64,000 bases of DNA from Malus domestica (Eukaryota; Streptophyta; Magnoliopsida; Rosales; Rosaceae). This document shows positions 11,831-21,485 of the stretch, piece after piece. The DNA is taken from positions 875,501-939,500 of the forward strand of contig NC_091668.1 in NCBI RefSeq assembly GCF_042453785.1, in the 5' to 3' direction. The position numbers and the translations under genes were made by a program. Position 1 is the stretch's first letter. Each line of letters starts with the position of its first letter. The notes below the pieces were generated by a model that was given only the letters and a program-made list of their open reading frames with translations, made no database searches and was not told the DNA's origin.

Positions 11831-12120
11831 TACTATTATATTAAGAGAAGCCTCATTGTCAAATTTTTCCCCATTTTTTCCTATTTTGTCCTCCTTGTGT
11901 AAATATTATGTATCAAAAGTGAGGGTAAAATTGGAAAAATAAGTATACGATTGTTATTTTCTCAAAAAAAAAAGAAGAGGGTAAAATAGGGATATGATTG
12001 TCATTTTGTCAAAAGATACAAAATTACTATTTTGCCCTCTTTTTTGTTAACATTGTGTATCAAAAGTGAGAGCAAAAAGGGGGCAAAAAGTTGACAAGCC
12101 CTCTTCTCTTAATAGAATAG
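11831..12120. mobile_element. MITE with about 40-bp terminal inverted repeats
   Basis: The left arm reads 'attaagagaagcctcattgt'. The reverse complement of the right arm reads 'attaagagaagagggcttgt'. Both continue into 'caaatttttcccc'-like sequence. Exact ends and TSD are unclear. A degraded single-arm relative lies at about 17115-17190. Confidence 0.65.
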
Positions 12121-12229
12121 ATAGATATAGATATAGATTTGCACCAATAATATAGTGTGAGTGATTAGCTATCCATGTGAGTGAGTGAATTTTAGTCTTA
12201 GCGGTTCATGTGAGTGAGTATTTTTTAAA

Positions 12230-12527
12230 GCATCTCCAAAGAAGATGTCAAAATATCCAAATCAACAATAACGGTAACAAATGACAGTATTAATGTTTTC
12301 CAACCGAGAAACCAAATCTGATGTGGCATGATAAGGAATGACATATCTCCCCCTTGATGCCAAATTTGACAGCACTTTCAATTTTTTTAATTAATTATTA
12401 AATGCTTTTTATTAGTTTATTATTGGTTTAAAGCATTATCCTTTTGTTTCTTTTCATTCCCAATGCAAAAAAAAAAAATATATGAATTTTTATTTTATGT
12501 TTAACATTTGACATATCGGTTGGAGAA
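12230..12527. mobile_element. MITE with 'CATCTCCAA' ends
   Basis: Left end 'gcatctccaaagaagatgtc'; the right end, reverse-complemented, reads 'ttctccaaccgatatgtcaa'. The internal sequence is AT-rich. The ends resemble the CTCCAACCG-type Harbinger ends elsewhere in the window, but no clear TSD was found. Confidence 0.5.
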
Positions 12528-12829
12528 CAAAACTTTAAAAAATGTCAAAATACCACGTAAACTTTCAAATTTAAATTTTAAGTTTAAAATTTGACATTTC
12601 ATTTGATGATAATTTTAACCGTCTATAAATTTAAAAGATGAGAGTCAAAGATAATAGTCCATGCATGCCAGTCCTTTGAAAAAATGAAAAAGAACAAGAA
12701 CAATTGCTTTCGCACAAATTGGACAATGACAGTTCAACAGATCCATTGTTATCATACTAATCACAAGCCGGCGCAAAAAAAAAGGATAAAAAATGGGCAC
12801 TAAAGTAGTTTAAAGTATATATGCTTTAT

Positions 12830-12982
12830 AATAAGACAGGTTTAACAAAACACTTATGTACTATTCATTTTTAACGAAAAATCATGTTTATACATTTTTC
12901 TGGTACTATTCACTATACCTTTAAAAATGATTTTTTATTAAAATGGAAATTTTTTTTAGACTTTTAGTTAGTTTTCCTTTAT
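12830..12982 (-). mobile_element. MITE family E, copy in reverse orientation
   Basis: Reverse-complement match to the family seen at 17302-17455, 20391-20540 and 24172-24380. Shared are the 'tttaacgaaaaa' arms, 'gtactattcac' and 'agttagttttcc'. About 150 bases, non-coding. Confidence 0.65.
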
Positions 12983-14436
12983 AATAATTAATTAATTTTT
13001 ATTGTTGGAATAATAATTAACTAAGAAAATGCAAAAGAAGGAATATATCAAGGACAAGGGCAATGTCACAAGTCTCTCTAAGCGACGTATCAGTGCAAAA
13101 ATGCCTAAAGTATGTGATTATACTATCAGTTACATTCCCTAATGAAATATATAGTATGTGATTATATTTGATAATTGCATAAAGTAAAATTTGTATACGT
13201 AACTGAAAGTCTATGCAGCCCATTTAGATTAAATCCTGATAATCTAGCAGAGTAAAACTAGATTCAAGAGATTTTGGTGGTGCTTGAAATGCAGTCATGC
13301 TCAACTAAAAAAAAGTAAAGCTATGATTTCATTGGGGAATCTTCTTGTTATAAATTTTGGTTTTTTTTTTTACCAAAAAAAGTAAAGCTATGCTTTCACT
13401 TTTACTCCTTGATCGATTTGTGCTTTCTGCGACAAAGAAATGGCTCAACATTTAACACCCATTTGCTTTGTCTACGTGTACTGCTATCAGCATCACTGCA
13501 AGACAGGAGTGTGTAGGGATTGTAAATGTCATCTTTCTCTTATGCTCTTATAAGAAAGGAGTGTGTAGTGATTTCTTTGGCGTGTTAAGTTTGAACTTGT
13601 CAATACACTCAATTTTGATTCGGAATGACCCAAATTTATTATAATTAACAGAATATAATATCACTTAGGTTCGATTCTTGCAAAAGACGAATTTGAACCA
13701 CAGTATTGTTAACCCATTATGAGGCTAAGCCCACCCCCTCTCTTTGTAGATACTATCAATTATTCAAAAAAAAAAAGGATATAGACTGAGACTTACAATT
13801 GAATTTGTTCAGTAATCCTATTATAAATGGGTCTAGATATGTATCAAGATTGATATGATTCAATAATAATATGATTCAAGTCAGTATAACATATTATCTA
13901 TTTTCTATATATATATATTTTTTTTTTGTTGAACTCTATATATTATTTGTTAGGTATTATACTTTGTAAGTAACCTTATTAGAACTATCGGATTATCTAA
14001 TGAATAATATACAAATACAATAATGTTACTTAAAAAAAATTAATTCTTAAATTAAATCCGATAATGATCTGATTTAATTTGGATCAAATATAGATTGACA
14101 AGTCAAATTTGATAATCCTATTATAAATGAATGCGCATATGAATTAAGGCTAACACAATCCAAATTCGACTATTTTACAAGTCTTATCTTAATCGTTATT
14201 ACATGTGAAGCGATGATGCATTGCTGGCTATGTAACTTACCAAGTACCAGGGGATGATAAGTGGTAGGGTAAGAAGAAAATATACCCTTTTGAACATACA
14301 TTGCATACATGTTTCAACAACCCTAGCTGAAATATAATATTATTCCAAAAGTCACCACTTGCATTGCATCGTGGTTTATATTACATATACTAGGTCCTAA
14401 TCAAAGGGCACTCATAAGGCGGTGTTTTTTGTTTTT
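12983..14436. other. AT-rich intergenic
   Basis: No gene seen. Two related strings containing 'aatcctattataaatg' (about 13815 and 14113) suggest an old repeat. Poly-A/T runs are common. Confidence 0.4.
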
Positions 14437-14732
14437 GGGAAAAGTAATGATATTCATGTAATATTTTTATACCATATTTTCATATCACCTTAAGTGTCAT
14501 TTGATGTAGATAGACACATCATTTGAATTAATTAGATTTTTTAATTTAGTTCATTATTTAATAAATTAATAATTAAGAAAAACTAGTTAATTAAATGATG
14601 ATTGTGGTATACGAGGAGTCTTTCTCTTTCCTTTCATTAGGTTTTGCAAATTTTTCAAATGATGTGGCTGTCCACATCAGATGCCATCTAAAGTGGTATA
14701 AAAATGTGGTATGAATTGCATTACTCTTTTGG
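14437..14732. mobile_element. MITE with about 60-bp foldback arms
   Basis: The left arm contains 'aaaagtaatgatattcatgt' and 'atttttataccatatttt'. The right arm, reverse-complemented, contains 'aaaagagtaatgcaattcat' and 'atttttataccactttag'. The arms pair over about 60 bases with mismatches around an AT-rich centre. TSD not resolved. Confidence 0.65.
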
Positions 14733-15120
14733 AAAACTCATAATGCGTTGTTAATGGAACAAACGAATCTCAATAATCAGACGGTCCAGATCCATCCTAC
14801 TCAGGCCATCTCCAACCGAAGGCTGGCCAGAGGGCTCGTTTGAGCCCTCTAGCCCTCCAAGATTCCCTAAGATATTAATATTTTAATGAACAGTACAGGG
14901 CCATATTTGCCTCCGTCTCCAACCGAGGGCCAGATGGCCAAAGGGCTCATTTTAGCCCTGTCACAAAAAACCGTCTCCAACCGAGGGCCAAAGGGCCATA
15001 GGGCCAAACATAATTTATTATTTAAATTTAAAAACTACAACAACTTAAATTTAAAAACAACAACTTATATTTAAACACTACAAATTAAATTTAAAAACAA
15101 CATTAACTTAAATTTAAAAA

Positions 15121-16101
15121 TTACAACGACTTAAATTTAATATCCATAATCAATATTATCTTCATCATCCGCCATTGTAGGAGTATAGTCAGAGATAAAC
15201 AATTGCCGCTGAGCCATAATTTTTTTTTTTTCCTATCAAAATAGGCCTTACTCATTGGAGTGTAATTCGAAGTGTTCATTTCCATATTCTTATCATCCAT
15301 CTCTTCTTGTATTTGTTTGGCTCGCTCTTCATGTCTACACTTCCTTTCTTCCGCCTCACGGGCATTTTGCTCCGCCAGTAATCGAAATGAGGCCGCCACT
15401 TCATGTTGAGCGGCGTAATCAGCATTTGCCTTGCCCTTTTCCCTCAACCTTCGAGCCTTGTTTCGTCCCATAGGCCTAGGTAAAGAAATTTCGGACGGAG
15501 TCGGATTTTCTACCCTTGTTTGTTGAATGGTAGGAGATCCATCTTCATTCATATCTACAGATGGGGATGCAGCTTCCAAATGATCCACTCTATGTTGAGG
15601 TGGATCTTCAAATAACACCCACCCTTTACAAATTTCCCAACAACCGTGAAATTGAAAGGGTTTTGAGCTGCCCTCCATATACAATTCCTCCGCTTGACGT
15701 ACCTAGAAAATATAATTAAAAAAATTTTAGGAAATTAATTCACGAAATTAATGTAATATAATTAAACATTTAAAATAAACTGTAAAAACACTAACTTCGT
15801 CATAGTAATTGGCGCCGCTTTCATGTCTACTTGCTGCTGCTAATAGTGCTTGATGCCATTTATTCAAACTTGGATGAAGATGTTTCTTCCATCTTGAAGA
15901 ACAACTTTCGTGGTTTCGGGTATTCGGTGGAATGGTGCCTTCGTAGAACTCTAAGTATTTTTTGGACACACGAGTCCAAACACCTTCACTTGTTTGAGAA
16001 ATCCCCCTCACACTATCTTCTGAGATCCATCTATAAGCCTTGCAAAGAGCTTCATCTTCTTTTCGGGTCCAAGCCCTACCTTTCATTGCAGATGAGGCCA
16101 T
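15121..16101 (-). CDS. Harbinger ORF1: Myb/SANT-like DNA-binding protein with NAM-associated-type C-terminus
   Basis: Two exons: 16101-15796 (102 codons) and 15702-15121 (stop TAA), joined by a GT-AG intron in frame; about 295 residues. Residues near 9-75 form a Myb/trihelix-like helix set ('AWTRKEDEALCKAYRW' ... 'SSRWKKH'). The second exon has a basic 'MGRNKARRLREKGKA' patch and an E/K/R-rich helical region (residues about 170-260), as in NAM-associated/'glutathione S-transferase T3-like' ORF1 proteins of plant Harbinger elements. In that superfamily ORF1 helps bind DNA and import the transposase. A run of 12 T (15220-15231; A on the coding strand) changes the frame just before the end: the alternative frame encodes an acidic tail, so the printed C-terminus is probably a frameshift product. 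Confidence 0.75.
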
Positions 16102-16387
16102 TTTTTTTTTGAAAAAAAATGAAGGAAATATTGAAGGAAATATTGCAAATGAAATGAAGAAATATTATAGATGAAGGAAATATTGAAAAATTGAAACAAA
16201 TATTATAGATGAAGGAAATATTGGAAAATATATTGAATGAAATATTGAGAAATATATTGAAGGAAATATTGAAAAATATTGAAGAAGGAAATATTGCAAA
16301 TGAAGTGAAGAATTGAAAGAACTTCACCATATTTATAGAAAAAAAAATGTTTAAAATAAATTAAAAAAAAAAAAAAAAAAAACCAAC

Positions 16388-16518
16388 GGCTAGCTGACTC
16401 AGCTAGCCATTACATTAAAAAATATTTCAAACTATTAGTGTCGGTTATAACCGACACTAATAGTAGAACTATTAAAAAAAAAAAAGCTCTTCAATGCTGT
16501 CGGTTTTAACCGACAGCA
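16388..16518. repeat. Three consecutive palindromes inside the Harbinger element
   Basis: 16388-16408 is a 10-bp perfect inverted repeat with one central base (arms GGCTAGCTGA). 16432-16463 is a perfect 32-base palindrome centred on GTCGGTTATAACCGAC. 16495-16518 is a 24-base palindrome with the sister core GTCGGTTTTAACCGAC. Spacing is about 25-30 bases. Confidence 0.9.
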
Positions 16519-16690
16519 ATAGGAAACATTAAAAAAAAAATAGCCAGCCACCTCCAGCCCTCCAGCCCTCTCCGATCCCGTGGGGCCCTCCCAGATTCCA
16601 GAGCCCTCTGGCCTAGCCCTCGGTTGGAGACGGTTTTAGGGCTATTTTCGGCCCTCTGGCCCTCTGGACCCTTCGGTTGGAGATGGCCTC

Positions 16691-17110
16691 ATGATCTACA
16701 AAAGGGATCCCGGCGCAGCCAGCCTTTAGAGTTCTAATTAATCAGGGAACTTGGGAAGATAATCTTTTCCTTAAAAATCTCTAATTTATCATTACAAATG
16801 TACTAAAAAAATGCAATTCATATAAAGAAAATAGCAGAGAGCGCACACTCTCTGTGTGTGTGAACAACTACCCACCTTCACTCACGTTCTCCTCAAGCGC
16901 AAACACTTCAGTTCATTCAAACTATCCAAAAAACATCATGATTTCACTTACCTTTATAAAAAAATGATGGTGGGACAATTTCTCTTAATAAGTGCATATT
17001 TTATAAAAGAGAATGAAAAAATGATGGTGAGACAATTTCTCTTAATAAGTGCATATTTTATCTTAATATTACATAATTACTGTTTTTGGTCATCCTTATG
17101 TAATATTTTA
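16691..17110 (+). repeat. Second copy of the 10531-10895 segment
   Basis: It begins directly at the right TSD of the Harbinger element. Contains an extra internal duplication: 'aaaaaatgatggtg[gag]acaatttctcttaataagtg' occurs twice (about 16962 and 17018). Confidence 0.75.
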
Positions 17111-17301
17111 TCTTAGTATTCAAAAGTGAGGGTAAAATTGAAAAAAGTGGGAAAAGAAATTGACAAGGGCCCTTCTCTTCATAGAATAGATACTACAGTT
17201 CTTGGTCCATGCTCTATGGAACACTTTATTGTGGTAAGTGGTAAGCCTAATGGCAGGCGAGAGACCCTTGGAGCCTTTGGACCAGCCGCATGCTTTCATT
17301 T

Positions 17302-17455
17302 TAAGGAAAACTAATGAAAATAACTTGAATACTTTAAGTTTTAACGAAAATGACAAAATAAAAGGTAAAGTGAATTGTATCAAGATTGACTTTTTAGTAT
17401 AAAAATATGATTTTTCGTTAAAAATAAAAAGTACAAGGAACTTTTCGTTAAAGTT
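17302..17455 (+). mobile_element. MITE family E, copy
   Basis: Shares 'aagttttaacgaaaatgaca', 'ggtaaagtgaat', 'gactttttagta' and 'aacttttcgttaaagtt' with copies at 20391 and 24172. Both ends carry TTAACGAAAA-type arms. Non-coding. Confidence 0.65.
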
Positions 17456-18628
17456 TTATTCATTTTATCCTTTCCCACTTTCGGTAGCAACCAAAACGGG
17501 TGAGGAGCTCATCTCGATCTTTTACCAGGATGCATGCCACTGACATGTTGCATGCCAGGGTTTAGCTAGCTACTTGTTGGTCGAAGGCCATCAACCAAAT
17601 TTTATCCTCCAATAATGTGTGTTTTTTTTTTTTTTTAACAAACTATTGCTTTAATAGGTTAAATTGTTAAAAGTTAGTGAAGTGGAGGATCCGTGGGATT
17701 AAACCCGCACCATAATACAACGGGATCCAATAATGTATGTTAGGGTTATCAAATTTGTGCACCACACAACATATCACATAAATATACATTGGTATTTCGC
17801 AAACATGTCAAGGAATAATGTCATGTAACATAAGATATGTGAATAAATAAAACACGGACACATTTTTAAAAACCAATAATATAATTTTGTGAGTTTGAGT
17901 GATCCTAGTAACTGCCTAGCAATGTATACATGAGTTTAATATGACTAAAAAAGCGTGTGTCCGTATTTATACTTAAATTTGAATTTGGTTATGTATAATT
18001 TAAATAAATTAGTTTAGAATATCGTTTATTTATATAAACTACCTAACTTTATATGCCTAACATGCCTTATAGTAATGGCTTTATTAAAGCTCATTACAAG
18101 GGTGCATATGATATGAGAATCAATTAAGAAAGCATGCTAGCTATTAGTGTTCTGCGATCAATCAATTTAGTTAGATTGTGTTGGATTATATGAGAACCTT
18201 TGTGGTCCATTGGTACGTGTCAATTATGTGTGGCCGGGTTGGATTTCAACCCACTGATAACCCAACTTTTGGCTTTATTAGCTGTTAATTCATAAGGATA
18301 ATTCAGGTCAACATTGTCTCACCAAAATACGTCTTCCTAGTTGTCTTATCTGTTACATACATAACAAATGGGCCAACGGCGTCGATTTGCAAGAAAGAGG
18401 CGCATTAAAAGGTTTGCTTCAACTTCCCTTGGACTGTTCTACAAAACGAGAAATTTTTTATTATGATCGAAACACGAGAGGTACATCACGTGTTTTTATA
18501 TAAGCAGTGGAAAATTTTACTTTTTAAATTATTAACCTTTTAATACACATATCTCATCATTTGTATAGTGATACGTGGTATATCACCCCGTGTATCGGTC
18601 ATATTGAAAAATCTCATACAAAACCTAC

Positions 18629-18661
<33 letters not shown>

Positions 18662-18784
18662 AAATTGTTGAACTACCACAATAATTATGAAAGAATTAGA
18701 TACTATTTCCCAGAAAATATCTTACAAGAAAGCAACTGCATGCTCAGATTCATTAGTTTTTGTTGATCAGTTTACTCATAAACG
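17456..18784. other. AT-rich intergenic
   Basis: No gene seen. Contains a (TA)n tract at about 18637-18661, and a 55-base string at 18307-18360 shared with 10437-10490. Confidence 0.45.
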
Positions 18785-19295
18785 CAATGGTTTTTTTAGT
18801 CAAAATGGTTTCTGAGATTGACATAACTTCTATTTGATTTCTGACATTGAAAATCGAGAGAAGTGGTTCTTAAGTTTATCCATTGTAAATTATTTTGGTC
18901 ATTCTATGAGAAATCTTTCAATATCCTCGTGAAGTGGAAGGATTAGTTTGACAAAAGGGTGATATTGTCCACACACCCCTCTCAATTTCGGTTGTTAGAT
19001 CAAATGAACTGAAAAAGATTAAAGGACAAAAATTAATAAGGGTTGTGTGGAAGGTAAAAATGCATGTGTAGATAGCACCACTCTTGGCAAAAATACCCTT
19101 TAAAAGGTAGAAATGTGGTTGTTCACGTGATAATTTAACGAGAATATTGACAGATTTATAACGAAATAACCAAAATGATTTACAGTGGACAAACTCAATG
19201 ACCACTTTTAACGACTTTCATTATTAGAGATCAAAATGAGAAATTATGTCAATATTTAAGACCATTTTGACTAAAAAAACGTAAACTCAATTAAA
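18785..19295. mobile_element. Foldback element with about 200-bp inverted arms
   Basis: The left arm ('ttttttagtcaaaatggttt', 'aaattattttggtcatt') is mirrored by the right arm, whose reverse complement carries 'ttttttagtcaaaatggtct' and 'aaatcattttggttattt'. A relative with the same arms lies at 44622-44945. It occupies the place where coding sequence would be expected downstream of the duplicated thaumatin promoter. Confidence 0.65.
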
Positions 19296-19372
19296 ATGAT
19301 TAAGACCATTAATCACCATCTGAGCCATTAGCCACCTTAGACCGGAACAGTTGAAGATGGTCAGTCATATAC

Positions 19373-19939
19373 GGTGGGTGGGAGGGAATAGTATTTATTT
19401 ATAGGAAGAAAAGGGAAGAGGAAGAGCAAGGGGCAAAAGCTTTTTACTTTGCTTCTTCCATTCCACGTTGCGTTAGGAAAGTTTTTCGCTTTTTACTTTT
19501 CCAGTCTTTTATTTTTGTTTCCATGAATCAGTTGGAAAATCAATTTTAATTAGGGATAACGTTGAAAAGGGCAACTCTTTCAACTCTTTCAAGTAAATCA
19601 GAATTTTTGTTCTCAATATCTTCGTATTCAAATCGTGATTTTGTCGATGACAATTCATGCCCTCCATAGCAATTTTTATAAATTTTCTAATTTAGTGTTA
19701 GTTCTTACTTATTTTTATTGTTAGTTGATACAGATTTATTGTTAATTTGTTAGGATTTTTAGTTTTAGGTTTTTTTTTAAAGAACACTAATTAAAAACAA
19801 AGGGGCCGAACAGTTCCCCTCCAATTTCAAATAGTTCTGATCCAATTTGGGTAATTCTACACCACAACAAAATGAGTTAAAAGTTGATTTTGATAATTTT
19901 GAGAGAGACCCCATGTTGGAGCAGTTATGTTTTTATTTA

Positions 19940-19975
<36 letters not shown>

Positions 19976-19990
19976 GATTTGTTTTATTAG
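19373..19990 (-). pseudogene. Orphan duplicate of the thaumatin-like gene promoter
   Basis: Collinear with 8766-9075 on the same strand, including a TATA region (minus strand, about 19393-19405), but the match stops near the expected transcription start and no thaumatin exon follows at lower coordinates. The match breaks at 19571-19800, where about 230 unrelated bases are inserted, and resumes at 19801-19948, followed by a TA run. I read it as a gene copy that lost its coding part, or a promoter-only duplication. Confidence 0.75.
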
Positions 19991-20390
19991 AAATATTAAA
20001 TATGAGTGGTGATAAATCCACCTCATTGTCTTATTTCCCCACCCACAGTTTAATAAAAAAATTTAATACCTAATTTACTTTCTTGTAAAATGACATCTAA
20101 GACCAAAGAAAAGAAAAACCCATGCTCTCTAGGTTGGCAGGTTTGTTCTTCCCCATATTCTAGAACCCACCTCTGTAAATCTTCAAAAAATAAAGTCACC
20201 ATTACCTTTGACCATTTTAAATTGATCTGTTTGTTTTTGTTGTCAGTACCAGCAAACAACCTTGAAAACTAGGGTAAAGGCTTGTCTGTCCACAATCCAC
20301 ATACCGATTGTTGTAAGAGGCGCATATGAAGTGGAACACAATGTTCTCCGGACGGGTGCCCACTGCCCCTCCACATCAAATAATAAAAGA

Positions 20391-20540
20391 AAAACTAATA
20401 AAAATGATTTGAAAACTTTGAGTTTTAACGATAAGGACAAAATAAATGGTAAAGTGAATAGTACCAGGTTTGACTTTTTAGTGTAAAAATGTGGTTTTTC
20501 GTTGAAGTAAACAGTACCGCGAACTTTTCGTTAAAACTCT
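20391..20540 (+). mobile_element. MITE family E, best-preserved copy
   Basis: Runs from 'aaaagaaaaactaataaaaa' to 'cgaacttttcgttaaaactc', with internal 'gagttttaacgataagg', 'gtgaatagtacc' and 'gtggtttttcgttgaagt'. It lies 0.9 kb past the 3' end of the DUF615 gene. Confidence 0.7.
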
Positions 20541-21485
20541 CAATAATAAATGAAATTAAAAAGCAAGCCAAGTTGATCACTCAAAACAACATTATTGTGT
20601 GTGAAGCGTGACAAACCAATTATTGTCATTGGCTTACATTCTCTAGTGCGTGTATGTGTCTGTCCTTCTGGTCGAGTAATATGTTTCTGTCCTATTGTCT
20701 ATCCCCTTCCCCTCCCTTATCCGATGGATCTTTGGCCGGACAGCCACGTGGTGCGGGAGTTTGCACGGAATAACTCCTCCTAAGCCAGGTCCAATACGAT
20801 GTAATCTAATTGAGAGAACACAGGGCAAATGGACGGACTTTTAAAAACAAATCGTGAATTTCAACCCTCCGGTTCTCAGTACAAGCCCGCTAGAACGATT
20901 TTATTTCATTTCCCTGCGGGTGATAGTCAGTTCAAGCTTTGGTTTGGTATGATTTAACCCAAATCCTATGCTTCAACATTTAACACAGAACTCCCTTTAT
21001 ACTTCTTTTTTTTTTCCCGTTTTCTGTTGCAATAACTCAACTAGTAAAACTGAGGCTACAAAGCGGAGCCGGTCTGGATTAGGCCTAAAAGTTCATTGTT
21101 CAGACAATTAAATCATTCTGGACAACGACAACAAAACCACGCGGAGTCATGCCACTGGGTTGAACACCCTGGGTCAACTGCTACAAAATGATTTTGTACA
21201 ACTTAAAAGGAAGATACTGGACAACACAGTTTGCACCAAAGCTCGTATAACCTATGAATTTCAACTCCTTTGCCCATGGTGGCTAACTACAATCTAGAAA
21301 TACTTGGTGTGTAACGAATTACTAACCAACTTGGACTACTAAAAAAGAACTACGTTGTTATCGAGACCAGACAACGTGAATCTATGCAAGAAAAAAAAAT
21401 TGCACCGTACAACCAAGAGAACAAAAACTGCATTCTTTAAGAAATATTATGTAATGACACATAAATAATGATGGAAACTAAAATA
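20541..21485. other. Non-coding, includes the probable 3' region of the DUF615 gene
   Basis: No supported frame. A G-box-type core sits at about 20746 ('gccacgtggtg'). The last few hundred bases before 21486 should include the 3'UTR of the minus-strand gene. Confidence 0.4.

Larger units (their letters stand above)
14804..16688 (-). mobile_element. PIF/Harbinger element carrying ORF1 only
   Basis: Near-perfect terminal inverted repeats GGCCATCTCCAACCGAAGG are flanked by a 3-bp duplication TCA (14801-14803 and 16689-16691). Short end repeats with a 3-bp TSD are characteristic of PIF/Harbinger. The 1885-bp interior holds one two-exon gene on the minus strand (15121-16101), a GAAGGAAATATT-type minisatellite in its leader (16110-16310) and three palindromes near the right end. 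No DDE transposase frame is present, so the element must rely on a transposase supplied in trans. Confidence 0.9.
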
